A DNA stretch of 64,000 bases, from assembly GCA_963833675.1 (NCBI GenBank), contig CAWHYW010000010.1, positions 133,318 to 197,317 of the forward strand, in the 5' to 3' direction. The notes beneath the pieces were generated by a model, which saw only the letters and a list, made by a program, of their open reading frames with translations, did not search any database and was not told the origin of the DNA. The number at the start of each line of letters is the position of its first letter. The first letter of the stretch is position 1. This document shows, one piece after another, positions 18,659-28,238 of this stretch. The position numbers and the translations under genes are program-made. This stretch comes from DASQDN01 sp963833675. Its GTDB lineage: Bacteria; Acidobacteriota; Terriglobia; Bryobacterales; Bryobacteraceae.

Positions 18659-19300
18659 TCACTCACCCACGAGTCTGAGGCGTATGGCGCACTGAATCAA
18701 CGCGGCGGTGGTCTTTACCCCGAGAACCTGCATAATCTCGTACTTGTGCGACTCCGCCGTTCGAGGAGAAATGTTGAGCATCGTAGCGACCTCTTTCATC
18801 GTCCGGCCCTCCGCAATGAGCTGAAGTACCTGACGCTGTCTCGTTGTTAAAGGAGCGCCGTCGCCCCCAGCATCCTGACGCGCTTCGAGCAGGATGGACA
18901 AGACATCTTTCGAAACAAGCGATGTAACATAGGCCCGGCCCTGTCCCACTTGAGTGATCGCCTGGATCAGTTCCTCACCGGGTGAGACCTTCAAAACGTA
19001 CCCTAAGGCGCCCGCGCGCAGAGCATCTACTACCAACTGGGTATCGCGATGCATGCTCAGCACAACGATCTTCGCGTCCGAGCGACGCGTTTTGATCTGC
19101 CGGATCGCGTCGATACCGTTCAACTGCGGCATCGAAATATCAGTGACGATTACATCCGGAGCCAAGGAGTCAACAGCGTCCAGAAGAGCAAATCCATCAT
19201 GGACAACGCCGACCAGGTCGAACGTGTCCTTAAGCAAGGCCTCCAAGCCCTCTGTAACGATCGCGTGGTCGTCGGCGAGAAGAACTTTCGTCTTCGGCAT
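18659..19300 (-). CDS. NarL/FixJ-family response regulator
   Basis: 213 residues. Receiver with the acidic pair in VLLADDHAIV, phospho-acceptor Asp in VIVTDISMPQLNG and Lys in GYVLKVSPGEE; C-terminal LuxR-type helix-turn-helix LTTRQRQVLQLIAEGRTMKE then SPRTAESHKYEIM. It is a DNA-binding transcription factor activated by phosphorylation, with the adjacent histidine kinase as the obvious partner. ATG at 19300 is used; the TTG before it is also in frame. The 6-base gap to the kinase gene suggests coupled translation. Confidence 0.93.
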   Translation of the reverse strand: MPKTKVLLADDHAIVTEGLEALLKDTFDLVGVVHDGFALLDAVDSLAPDVIVTDISMPQLNGIDAIRQIKTRRSDAKIVVLSMHRDTQLVVDALRAGALGYVLKVSPGEELIQAITQVGQGRAYVTSLVSKDVLSILLEARQDAGGDGAPLTTRQRQVLQLIAEGRTMKEVATMLNISPRTAESHKYEIMQVLGVKTTAALIQCAIRLRLVGE

Positions 19301-19349
19301 CAAGTATCGTCCAGCCCGACTATGGTACCGCTACGGCGATCAAAGTGTT

Positions 19350-19790
19350 TTAGAGTTTTTGAATACCACGCGAAAGGTAAATTTCACCCTTCAAGACTTT
19401 CCAAATAGCGGGGCCGAGTTCCTCGCCTGCGTCGAGCTTCAGTACATAGCCGCGAACTCCGTGAGCCAGCGCTTTCGCCACCAGGCTTGGTTCGTTGTGC
19501 ATGCTGAGCATCAGGATAACTGTATTGGGCGCTTGCTTTAGAATCCGAGTACTAGCCTCGATTCCGTCAATACCGGGCATGTAAACATCGGTGATAACAA
19601 CATCCGGGTTGAGTTCGATAACCGCTTTCAACAGTTCGCTGCCATCCGAGACAGAGCAAGTGATTTCAAACTCATTGCCTATCAGAATGTATAACTCTTC
19701 GATAATTTCCGGCTGATCGTCGGCGAGAATCAGGCGTGGCCGCGCCACAGCATGCGGGCTGTCTGACTTCCGGGATGATAGCCGACACAC
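19350..19790 (-). CDS. NarL-type receiver protein lacking the DNA-binding domain
   Basis: The receiver closely parallels the neighbouring NarL regulator: LILADDQPEI, VVITDVYMPGIDGIEAS, MLSMHN and GYVLKLDAGEELGPAI. It stops at IYLSRGIQKL, precisely where the linker to the LuxR-type helix-turn-helix normally begins, and no helix-turn-helix can be read downstream in any frame. It may be a phosphate sink or a truncated duplicate of the regulator 50 bases downstream. GTG 19790 is the open-frame start; GTG 19748 just before the domain is an alternative. Confidence 0.75.
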   Translation of the reverse strand: MCRLSSRKSDSPHAVARPRLILADDQPEIIEELYILIGNEFEITCSVSDGSELLKAVIELNPDVVITDVYMPGIDGIEASTRILKQAPNTVILMLSMHNEPSLVAKALAHGVRGYVLKLDAGEELGPAIWKVLKGEIYLSRGIQKL

Positions 19791-19894
19791 TTCTCCCGAG
19801 CTTCATATCTTCTATTAACCAAGTTCGAGTCTGCCCGGCGGTATCCGTAAAATTACGGGGTCATTTTGACGCCGTTATGCCCTGGCGAAACAAA

Positions 19895-19924
19895 AAAGGG
19901 CCTTCATCGGTAGGGAGGCCCTTT
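19895..19924 (-). terminator. Rho-independent terminator after the PEP-CTERM pseudogene
   Basis: AAAGGGCC and GGCCCTTT form a perfect 8-base stem around a 14-base loop. On the minus strand the stem is followed directly by a run of T, as in an intrinsic terminator. It lies 26 bases beyond the stop of the minus-strand PEP-CTERM pseudogene. Confidence 0.75.
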
Positions 19925-19949
19925 CCGTCTGCTGAACTTTATATGGATA

Positions 19950-20583
19950 CTAACGCTGAGTTCGGAACTTACGAGTCAAAACGTACATTGCAATGCCACC
20001 GCCGAACATTGCGAAGGTGGAAGGTTCGGGAATTTCGCCGCGCCACCCCACCGCCGCCTCCGCCGGGAGCGGTGATCCCGAGAAAACCGTACCTGTCGGA
20101 TGTCATCGAGCCCGCCTGAGGTGATTTTGATAGAGGTTAGCTTTTCCCGTTACCTGACAATAGTAAAAAACTGATTCCCCGTCGTAACCGTTCCGGTCTT
20201 GGACTGGGTTGTAAAGTCCCATTAGCTGTGATGTTGTAGCTCGCATTCGGCGCACCCCCATTTGGCGGGTTTAGCGCGAAGATGATGTCGTCGAACGTGT
20301 TTCCCACCTGAAAGGGAAATCGTGATGTTAGTCGAGATCGCCTGCTCATTGCAGAGATCCGGCCTGGCCGCTGGCATCCTCTATCCAAAGTCTGAGTAGA
20401 AGTAAACACTGCGTTCAGGCCTGGAAATTCATTAAAGGTCCCGTTTACCGTTGTACCGTGGCCTACATTCGTCAGCAATACATTGAACTCAGGCGGTTGC
20501 GGGTCGTTACCTGCGTCGATCATGATCGCAGCATTGGCAGCGCCCGTCGCCACGAGCACTAAGCCAAGCAGTTTTGTCTTCAT
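19950..20583 (-). pseudogene. PEP-CTERM protein broken by several frame changes
   Basis: The start is intact: ATG at 20583, signal peptide MKTKLLGLVLVATGAANA and a beta-rich body (FNVLLTNVGHGTTVNGTFNE). The frame then changes near 20390 and again near 20330-20200, with recognisable pieces such as FPFQVGNTFDDIIFALNPPN and TGNQFFTIVR in different frames. The sorting signal survives in a third frame at 20030-19950: IPEPSTFAMFGGGIAMYVL followed by TRKFR and a stop. At least three indels are needed to restore it. A matching terminator lies downstream. Gene decay is likely, though sequence errors cannot be excluded. Confidence 0.75.
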
Positions 20584-20873
20584 CTATCCTCCGAATAGCA
20601 GGCGATAGATTCGCCTTAGCCAGTATACCCTCACTTGCGGGGAAAAAGTACTAAGGTAACGGTATGACACCGAACGGATTCAAGCGCCTGTTGTCGATCC
20701 ATTCGAGCGCACAACTGATAGAAGTACGGCAAAACCAGTAATCACCTGAGAAACAGTCTAAAGGTCTTACTAGTCCGTTACTAGACAAGCCACTTACACC
20801 ACAAAGCCGCACATTAGCCGAACAAAAGAGCGTAGGGAAAAACACTCATGCTCTTTTTACATTCACTTTAAGT
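20584..20873. other. Intergenic region upstream of the subtilase
   Basis: 290 bases between two divergent genes without an open frame of note. Two TTACTAG copies (20767-20773 and 20779-20785) lie 12 bases apart and may be part of a control region. No clear minus 35/minus 10 pair or hairpin stands out. Confidence 0.4.
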
Positions 20874-22612
20874 GTGCGCTCCGGACGAAGAGCGCTTATC
20901 TCGCTGACAGCCGCTGCTTTTTCTTGCCTGAGCGCTTATGCGCAATCCAATGCAGCCCCTCCCGACCATATACCCGGTCGGCTGTTCGTCCAGCACCGTT
21001 CCGGGACCGATCTCGCGGACGACGAGAGCATCTTAAGGGGAGCAAAGGCCAAGATAATCAAACGGATCGAGTCACTCCAGATTTCAGTGCTGTCCCTACC
21101 GGAGGAGGCGGCGGAGCAAGTTTCAAAGCACCTAAACAATTCAGGGAAGTTTGCGTTCGTCGAACAGGATTACACCGCTCGTGGCGCTGTCCTGTCTAAG
21201 GATCCGAGCGCAGTTTCGCAGTGGCACCTCACAAAGATCGATGCCAGTTCGGCATGGAATATCTCGACTGGTTCAGTTTCCGTCCCAATTGCGATTGTGG
21301 ATTCCGGAGTTGACCCGACCCATCCCGACTTGGCGGGAAAAATCGTGCCGGGTTGGAATTTCCTGGGCGCAAACACCAACACGTCGGATGTATTGGGCCA
21401 CGGAACAGCCGTCGCAGGGGTGGCGGGCGCAGCCACCGATAACGGAATCGGCGTAGCGGGTGTGGGCTGGCGTACGCCGATTATGCCCTTGGTGGTTCTG
21501 AACGCATCCGATTACGCAGCCTACTCCGATATCGCGAACGCAATCATCTACGCTGCCGACCACGGTGTTCGGATCATCAACGTAAGTATTTGTGGGACCT
21601 CGGCGTCCAGCGTCCTGCAGAGCGCCGTCGATTATGCGTGGAACAAGGGCTCGCTAGTGTTCGCGGCCGCAGGCAATAAGGCGACGTCTGCATTGACCTA
21701 TCCGGCGGCCTGTGCTCGAGCGATTGCCGTTAGTTCGACGGAAAAGACGGATGTTCTTTCCTCCTTCTCAAATTACGGATCTTGGATCAGCCTCTCGGCA
21801 CCCGGAAACTATATCTTGACCACTAAGAAGGGAGGAACCTACGCGCAGTGGTACGGGACCTCGTTCGCATCTCCGATTGCTGCCGGAGTCGCAGCATTGG
21901 CGCTTTCAGTTCGTCCCACAATGGATCGCGACACCTTGCTGCGGATCCTGGAGCAAAACACGGATGATTTGGGATCTCCTGGATTTGACCCAGCTTCGGC
22001 TGGGGCAGGGTGAATGCATACAAGACCGTTACCGCAGCGGCCGTGATTTCTCCTGATGTCGCGGCTCCAACAGTCTCGATCGCCTCTCCAGCCCCGAGCA
22101 CGATCCTGTCGGGCACGGTGTCCGTTTCAGGAACAGCAACGGACCCGTCAGGCATCTCTAAGTGCAGCTTGTACGTCGATAACGCGCTAATGTCAAGCCA
22201 GGGGGGCTATTCTAACTTCAACTGGGATTCGAGAAATGTCGCGAATGGAACACATACGGTCGCGGTTAGCTGTACGGACGCAGCCGCGAACGTAGGACAG
22301 ACCGGCATTAACGTGTCGGTCAGCAACGCCACACCCGTCGACGCAGAAGCGCCAACACTGGCTATTGTTTCGCCGACAGCGTGGGTTACCATTCCCGATC
22401 AGGTCACCATATCCGTTTCGGCAAGTGATAACGTGGGCGTGTCGCAGTTGAGCATCTACATTGACAATGTCCTGGTAAGCTCCTCGAGTTCCACATCCAG
22501 CAACTATGTGTGGAACACAAAAAACGCCAGCGCAGGATTTCACACCATCACTGCTCGAGCTTGGGATCGCGCCGGGAACGCTGCAGCAAAGGCGATAAGC
22601 GTCAAGCATTAG
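20874..22612 (+). CDS. Secreted subtilisin-like serine protease (S8) with Ig-like C-terminus, one frameshift
   Basis: Signal peptide (ALISLTAAAFSCLSAYAQ), an I9-type propeptide region, then the S8 catalytic domain: Asp in IAIVDSGVDPTHPD, His in LGHGTAVAGVAG, oxyanion Asn in AAAGN and Ser in YGTSFASPIAAG. After LGSPGFDP at about 21988 the frame shifts by one base; the other frame restores FGWGRVNAYKTV and continues through two bacterial Ig-like repeats (each with SLYVDN or SIYIDN and ending HTVAVSCTDAAAN or HTITARAWDRAGN) to a stop at 22612. One base missing in the CCC run explains the break. The GTG at 20874 is the only usable start. Extracellular protease; substrate unknown. Confidence 0.88.
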
Positions 22613-23633
22613 ACGACGTTCGAACTATGATGTCCGGCAGGCATCGTCCCTCTACTGAGGACACGACATACTTCGCGCAGAATTCGGCGCCATTGACGGG
22701 AAGATCAGTCGAAATCTGAGGTATTCCGCGCAAGTCGCTCAGATACTCACACCAATTTCCGCTATAGAAGTCCTGCAATGGAATCGGGAGAGCAGGAATA
22801 TGTTCCTTGACGTGTCTTTGGAGGATCGATTCCTCGCGGAACCCCTCGCGCGGCGGATACAAGAGGGGCTTGCCGTTGGCGATGCATTCGGCAAGCATGC
22901 TGAACCCGAGTTTCGCGATCACGAGGTCGCAGGTACCCAACACATCGGTGAAGCGCTCACCCAGGCCGGGCGTAACAAATTCGTATTCCGGCGCCTGCGC
23001 GACAGCTTTCGCAAAAGCTTCGGCCGAAACCTGCGCTCGCGACCCGAGTAGGACCCGGTTGCCCCGCGTAACGTTGACTCGCGCCTTTCTGGCGATCGAT
23101 GGCGCGTCCACTATCTTAGGAAACACATCCAAGCGTTCGGATTGATAAAAGGGTAAGCGTAGCAATTCGGACATTCGGGAATAGCCCTGCTCCAGATGGC
23201 CCAGATAGTCCTGCGCATATGGCTCGTAGATCCAATCCCAAGTGAAGTTCGCAATCGCAATGCACGGGATGCCGAGAGCTGCAGCGACATCGCCGGCCAT
23301 CGCCGGTATATCGGCGACAATCAGATCCGGCCGCTGCGACTCAGCGAAGCGCACTTCCTCGTTGCTCACTGCATTCCATCGCGCAACGAACTGCCTGAGG
23401 CGTTCGAGCGTAGCTCGCTCATCCATGATCACTCCGGCTTCGCGCTCGATTACCCCGGATTCGAAATCGCCTGCGGAGACATTCACACCCGGCGGCAGCA
23501 TATGAGGAGCGGCCTGCGTGCGCGCCAGAATCCGCCAATCGGGACGTATCCGCTGTATCTCTCGAATTACCTCGGCCATTCGCACGACATGGCCGTAACC
23601 GTGCCCGCTAATGTAAAAAAGAATGGATCGCAT
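22602..23633 (-). CDS. MurG-like UDP-glycosyltransferase family protein
   Basis: 343 residues in a GT-B arrangement. The N-terminal ILFYISGHGYGHVVRMAEV is typical of a glycosyltransferase family related to the N-terminal part of plant L-arabinokinase and to MurG. The nucleotide-sugar side has DLVIAKLGFSMLAECIANGK followed by PLLYPPREGFREE, where a Glu/Arg motif binds the donor. Donor and acceptor cannot be told. The ATG directly follows the stop of the GGDEF-EAL gene (TGAATG), so it is the last gene of an operon with that gene and the prepilin peptidase. Its end overlaps the subtilase end by 11 bases. Confidence 0.8.
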   Translation of the reverse strand: MRSILFYISGHGYGHVVRMAEVIREIQRIRPDWRILARTQAAPHMLPPGVNVSAGDFESGVIEREAGVIMDERATLERLRQFVARWNAVSNEEVRFAESQRPDLIVADIPAMAGDVAAALGIPCIAIANFTWDWIYEPYAQDYLGHLEQGYSRMSELLRLPFYQSERLDVFPKIVDAPSIARKARVNVTRGNRVLLGSRAQVSAEAFAKAVAQAPEYEFVTPGLGERFTDVLGTCDLVIAKLGFSMLAECIANGKPLLYPPREGFREESILQRHVKEHIPALPIPLQDFYSGNWCEYLSDLRGIPQISTDLPVNGAEFCAKYVVSSVEGRCLPDIIVRTSSNA

Positions 23634-25737
23634 TCAGTACCGGCGGAGCCACTCTTCGGCCGCATGGGGAGGCAAGCCCGCTCCGAACAGGTGACCTTGC
23701 GCGCGATCGCATCCTGCCAGACGGATCAAGTGCAACTGCTCCATAGTTTCTATACCCTCAGCGGTTACGCTCAGCCCGATATTGTGCGCGAGAACGACGA
23801 TGGATTTGACAAGGGCGAGAGTCGCAGGACCGAACTCTGTCTCCTGCAGAAAGGACTGATCGATTTTTAGTGAATCCGCCGGGAGCCGCCTTAGGTAGCT
23901 GAGCGACGAGTAGCCTGTTCCGAAATCATCGATGGCGATCTTCACCCCGATCTCCCGGAGTTCGCGCATCCGGCTGGCGGATGCTTGCACATCGCTCATG
24001 ATCAGGCTCTCCGTAAGTTCTAGTTCCAGGCAGTCGGGCGGAACGCCGGCGGAGCCCAAGGCCTGGGCGACGGTGCTCACAAAATGAGACTGCGCGAACT
24101 GCAAAGCGGAAACGTTGACTGCCAGCGGCACGGTTGTAAGACCGGCATTTCGCCACGCGGCGATCTGGTTACACGTGTGCTGCAGCACCCATTCGCCGAT
24201 TTGCAGAATCATCCCAGTCTCTTCTGCAATCGGGATAAACTCCGAGGGCGACACACGCCCTAGTTCCGGCGTATCCCAGACCAGCAGAGCTTCCAAGCTG
24301 GCGAGTCGCCCGTTCAGATCGACCTGGGGCTGATAAAAAATCTGGAATTCATGACGGTCCAACGCGCGACGAAGGCAGGTCTCGAGTTCCAGCCGCTTCC
24401 GGGCGCTACCGCTCATATCCGGAGTGAAGAAGTGGAGTTCGTTCCGGCTGCGATTCTTGGCAATGTACATGGCCGAGTCCGCATTGCGGAGCAGGGTCGC
24501 GGCATCATGTCCGTCGCGCGGAAACATGCTGATTCCCAGGCTGCCCGTCACAAATAATTCCCTTCCGCTCACACGGGAAGGAGTGCGTAGCACGGCCAGC
24601 AATTCCCGCGCATATTCCGCAGCGTCGTCCTCCGTGTCGCAGGCGGTAAGAATGGCAGTAAATTCATCGCCGCCCATCCGTGCCAGTGTGTCGCCGGGGC
24701 GCATGCAGGCATAGAGCCGGCGTCCTACCTGCTGCAGAACGAGATCGCCGACTTCGTGGCCCAGCGTGTCGTTGATCTGCTTGAACCGGTCCAGGTCAAT
24801 GAACACAAGGGCCAAGAACTTGTTCGTCCTTCTCGCATTCGATAGGGCCCTGTCGAGTTCGGTTTGCAGCATCAGCCGATTTGGCAAACCTGTCAGAGCG
24901 TCGTGGTTTGCCTGATAAGCAAGCTGATCCGTCAGTTGCCTTTGATAAACGGCGGCCGCAACGCTCTTTGCCATCAATTCGATTACTTCGCGCGCTTGCG
25001 GATGAGGCTTGCGGTTCGGCACAGGATTGATGGACCAGAAACCGATAGAGCCGTATACAGAGTCTCCGATCAGGATCGGCGCGCCGACATAGACTGGTCG
25101 ATCTTCCTCTCTTCCTTCAACGATAGTCTCTCTGGACCTGACCACCGTTGTCGCTATACTGTCGTACTCGGCGTTTCCGAAGGTCTTGAGGATCCGCCCG
25201 TCAGCCGACGTGATTGCAGCCGAGTCTACTCCAAAGATCTCGCATCCCGTCGCAAGATATTCCCCAAACAGCATATCGATGCTCGGATAATTCGTAGTGG
25301 TCAGCCGGTGAAGCAGTTGCAAATAGCGGATAAAGGTAACAACCGGGCTGACATCTCGCGCGTAACCCTGCACGCCCTCAGGCTGACCATCGCAGAACAG
25401 CAGTTCGGTTGAAACCTCCAGGTGGACCGTTTCGCCGGATTTACTGACGATCGGAACCGGAAACGGAACCGGACCGCTACCGCCAGGTGCTCGAACACGC
25501 GTTGCCTTGCCGCTTCCCGGGCATCCTCGCGGACGAGATCAAAAAACTCGTGCCGATCGCCTCTTCTCTGTGATAGCCCGTCACACGTTCGAATGCGCGA
25601 TTCACCCGGGTCAAAATGCCGGTGAGATCGTGCATATACATCAGGTCCGGCGCATTCTCAAACAGCGCACGGAAATCATCGTGCGCATCGAGAATCAACT
25701 TTGGTCCGCCGCGATCATTTTCCGCTACGACTGCCAC
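23634..25737 (-). CDS. PAS-GAF-GGDEF-EAL cyclic-di-GMP enzyme, two frameshifts near the start
   Basis: From GTG 25737: a PAS domain (FRALFENAPDLMYMHDLTG), a frame change at a T-run near 25545 and a second at about 25475 in a G-run, then one clean frame from 25470 down: GAF domain (residues with RPVYVGAPILIGDSVYGS), GGDEF domain with intact active site MGGDEFTAIL, and EAL domain with LEALLVW, LELTESL and DDFGTGYSSL. The molecule could both make and degrade cyclic di-GMP; the inhibitory site cannot be judged. The frame of 25373-23634 alone gives GAF-GGDEF-EAL. Its start overlaps the stop of the prepilin peptidase gene. Confidence 0.9.
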
Positions 25738-26260
25738 TACAACTGTAAGATAAGCAGAGCCACGGCCCCGATAGCGATGGCAACGCCGTGGGGCATGCTT
25801 AATGACTGGGGACTGGATATATCCAGATCAGGTTGAGACTTGTAAGGCGCCCGGAAATACGCGAGTTCCTTTGCGATGTGCATTACATTAAAGAATGCCG
25901 AACCCAATGCGTTTCGGGCAAGTACCATGCCCAATGCGATCACACCTCCCGCAATCGAAGCCAGGATAAATAGCGTAAACCAGTCTCTGGGTCCGAGGAT
26001 TGCGCCCGCGGCTGCCATAAGCTTCACGTCGCCGCCTCCCATCGCCCGAAGCAGGAACAACGGCACATAGATCAGGACAGCCAACCCGAATCCCATCGCA
26101 GCCTGCGCCAAGCCGTTCCATCCGTTGAGCCAGGAATTCAGGGCGATGCCCGCAAGAAACCCCGCTACGACAACGACATTAGGTATTCTTCGGGAATACA
26201 AATCAGTAATCGCAGAAATCCCGTCACCCCGATAAGGGCGATCTTTATGACATCATGCAT
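25737..26260 (-). CDS. Type IV prepilin peptidase-like protein (A24 family), one frameshift
   Basis: Hydrophobic protein with A24 signatures. From ATG 26260 the frame reads MHDVIKIALIGVTG and then must shift by one base near 26214 to give ISAITDLYSRRIPN, the first active-site Asp region; the rest is a clean frame with the second motif GGGDVKLMAAAGAILGP. About 174 residues when repaired, which fits the small CpaA/TadV type. These enzymes cleave and methylate prepilins. Tad pilus genes are present 20 kb away (44.5-47.2 kb). The last bases overlap the GTG of the cyclic-di-GMP gene. Confidence 0.8.
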
Positions 26261-26325
26261 GTGAACTTACCAGCTTAAGGCCCATCCCGGTCAGTTGCTA
26301 GAGTAGAAGGTTAGGCCTTCCCTTC

Positions 26326-27015
26326 GTGAATCTATCGTCATTTACAGCCTTACTCTTAATCCTTATTGCGGCTGTGGCCGGCTCATATGCGGGGATCGCG
26401 ATCTCCGGCATGCCGAAATTATCCCGCAGAGTTGTTCCGTTCAGCGGGGTGATGCTGCTGTTGGTTTCCCTGATGTGGGTCCTGCCGGAATTGGCCGAGG
26501 ATTTTGGATGGGCACCCGGGGTGGCCCTGATGACCACCGGCTTTCTGCTTTTGTGGCTGGTGGATAGATTTGTTTATCCCGTCTGTCCGTCTTGCTCGCA
26601 TACCCACAATCACGACACCTGCGTAAGTCGCTTGCATGGGTTCGCCGGACCTCTCCTTATGGCCACCGTGATTCACAGCTTATTCGATGGATGGGCGCTT
26701 GCCGCGGCGCAGACTGCCGGAAAGCAAGGCATCTCCGCCGGTGTCCTGCTCCACAAGATACCGGAGAGTATAGCGTTCGGAATCATTCTTCGAGCCGCGT
26801 TGAAAACACGGAGGAGCGCGCTCGTGAGCGCCGTACTTGTGCAGACGGTGACATTGCTTGGCGCAGGTCTCGAAAGCGTAGCGGAACCTCACATGGGACC
26901 GTTCTGGATACATGTTCTGCTTGCAATCGCAGGCGGCACGTTTCTGTACCTCGGTTTTCATGCGGTTCATTCCGAATGGAGGCGCCGGACGATGCGAGCC
27001 GCAACGCACTCTTAA
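26326..27015 (+). CDS. ZIP family metal transporter
   Basis: 229 residues with about seven hydrophobic segments. The ZIP metal-site motifs are present: TVIHSLFDGWALAAA in the fourth helix and VLLHKIPESIAFG in the fifth. A His/Cys-rich loop, CPSCSHTHNHDTC, lies between early helices. ZIP proteins import zinc, iron or manganese. The start is a GTG at 26326, 65 bases from the divergent prepilin peptidase start, so promoters overlap there. Confidence 0.88.
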   Translation: MNLSSFTALLLILIAAVAGSYAGIAISGMPKLSRRVVPFSGVMLLLVSLMWVLPELAEDFGWAPGVALMTTGFLLLWLVDRFVYPVCPSCSHTHNHDTCVSRLHGFAGPLLMATVIHSLFDGWALAAAQTAGKQGISAGVLLHKIPESIAFGIILRAALKTRRSALVSAVLVQTVTLLGAGLESVAEPHMGPFWIHVLLAIAGGTFLYLGFHAVHSEWRRRTMRAATHS

Positions 27016-27146
27016 GTAATCGCCATAAAACGGACGTCGTCCCGGCATAGATTCTGGCTGGCGACTGCTCGGCTGGAGTGACGCCGCGGAACGCGCCTTG
27101 CGCGTTGAACAATTCGCCTGCCTTACAATGGCTGCGGAAGCTTGCT

Positions 27147-27602
27147 ATGCGACAAGTCACCTACACGATGCATTTCAGAGGACAAGCATCGCGTTCCAGC
27201 GGAGACACGGGCGTACTTCGAACTACGGGCAGCGGAACGAGTTGCACCCTGGACACGACAGTTCAAGCGACAGGTGTTGAAACAACCCTGCACGCCAAGT
27301 CCGGCGAACTCGCGTTCCTGGAATTAGAATTGCGCCTCCATGGCCAGAATGCGTTCGACGGCACGGGCACTCTCACCTTTGGAGATGACACCGAGCACGC
27401 GCTCCGCTTTTCGACCTTGGCTCCGGGTCACCTTGCGCCAAGCCCGATTGCCGGTGTGATGGCAGGGGCGGTTAGCTGGAAGGTGGACAGCGGCTCGGGA
27501 ACCTTTGCAGGGGCCACCGGAGTGATCACATCCGCGTTCACGCTCACCGATTCAGGCGACATCAGCGAATATCATTGCGGCCTCATTTTTCTTCCTGAAT
27601 AG
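27147..27602 (+). CDS. Conserved hypothetical beta-rich protein
   Basis: 151 residues starting MRQVTYTMHFRGQASRSSG. The sequence alternates short beta-type segments and glycines (GTLTFGDDTEHALRFSTL, WKVDSGSGTFAGATGVITSA). No signal peptide or membrane helix. I know similar uncharacterised bacterial proteins but no function. I prefer the ATG at 27147 because the extension up to 27078 looks unlike coding sequence. Confidence 0.6.
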   Translation: MRQVTYTMHFRGQASRSSGDTGVLRTTGSGTSCTLDTTVQATGVETTLHAKSGELAFLELELRLHGQNAFDGTGTLTFGDDTEHALRFSTLAPGHLAPSPIAGVMAGAVSWKVDSGSGTFAGATGVITSAFTLTDSGDISEYHCGLIFLPE

Positions 27603-27662
27603 AATTTTCGGCCATCTATCACTCGGTTCTGGTAAGATGTCGGCTCCAGGAGGAAACAACCA

Positions 27663-27839
27663 ATGTCCAAGGTAGTAAGTTGCCGGGATGTTGGCATGGA
27701 TTGCGACTTCGTGGCGCGCGGCCAATCCGAAGACGAGATCCTCGCCAAGTGCGCTGAACACGCTCGCACTGATCATGGGATGTCGGACATCCCCGATGAA
27801 GTGGTCACCAAGGTTCGATCGGCGATTCACGACGAGTAG
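27663..27839 (+). CDS. DUF1059 family small protein
   Basis: 58 residues, with the DUF1059 pattern VVSCRDVGMDCDFVARG, then EDEILAKCAEHARTDHGM and a C-terminal PDEVVTKVRSAI helix. The family is widespread, small and uncharacterised, with two conserved Cys. AGGAGG lies 9 bases upstream of the ATG at 27663, a good translation signal. It follows the preceding gene by 60 bases. Confidence 0.85.
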   Translation: MSKVVSCRDVGMDCDFVARGQSEDEILAKCAEHARTDHGMSDIPDEVVTKVRSAIHDE

Positions 27840-27924
27840 CGACCAACCGCGGGATGGCCGCGTGTTACTCTCGTGCCTTCCCGCTTCCCTCCTCTTTACG
27901 TCCCCAGGCTTACACTGGAGCACG

Positions 27925-28194
27925 ATGCCTAAGGCAAAACCGCCTGCGAAGAAGAATAGCTCGCCTCCGACATACACGCTCGCTCTCGATAAACGACGAG
28001 CCAAACTGCTGGTTAATATGCTCGGCGCAATCGAATTGCGAATGTTCGAGAAAGGCTTCCGGCCGACAGAAGCGCAACTGCGCACAATTGAAGAACTCCG
28101 GCAGGAACTGAGCATTCAGGTTTACGGTGAAAACGAAGGCTCACTGGAGGATCAATTGACAGCAGCGCTGAATTGGGCCGGAGAACGAAGGTAG
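27925..28194 (+). CDS. Small hypothetical protein
   Basis: 89 residues: a Lys/Pro-rich start (MPKAKPPAKKNSSPP) and a helical, charged body with KRRAKLLVNMLGAIELRMFE and EELRQELSIQVYGENEG. The regular codon use and its place 44 bases before rtcB favour a real gene, but I recognise no family. The frame is open upstream to 27688, which would read through the DUF1059 gene in another frame and is rejected. Confidence 0.5.
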   Translation: MPKAKPPAKKNSSPPTYTLALDKRRAKLLVNMLGAIELRMFEKGFRPTEAQLRTIEELRQELSIQVYGENEGSLEDQLTAALNWAGERR

Positions 28195-28238
28195 GCTTTC
28201 AACTCAAAGAACATCCGTTTTAGCGTCTCTGTATAGAG

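Noticed and set aside
27552..28115. 187-codon minus-strand open frame
   Set aside because: Shadow of the DUF1059 gene and its neighbour, which have good ribosome sites.
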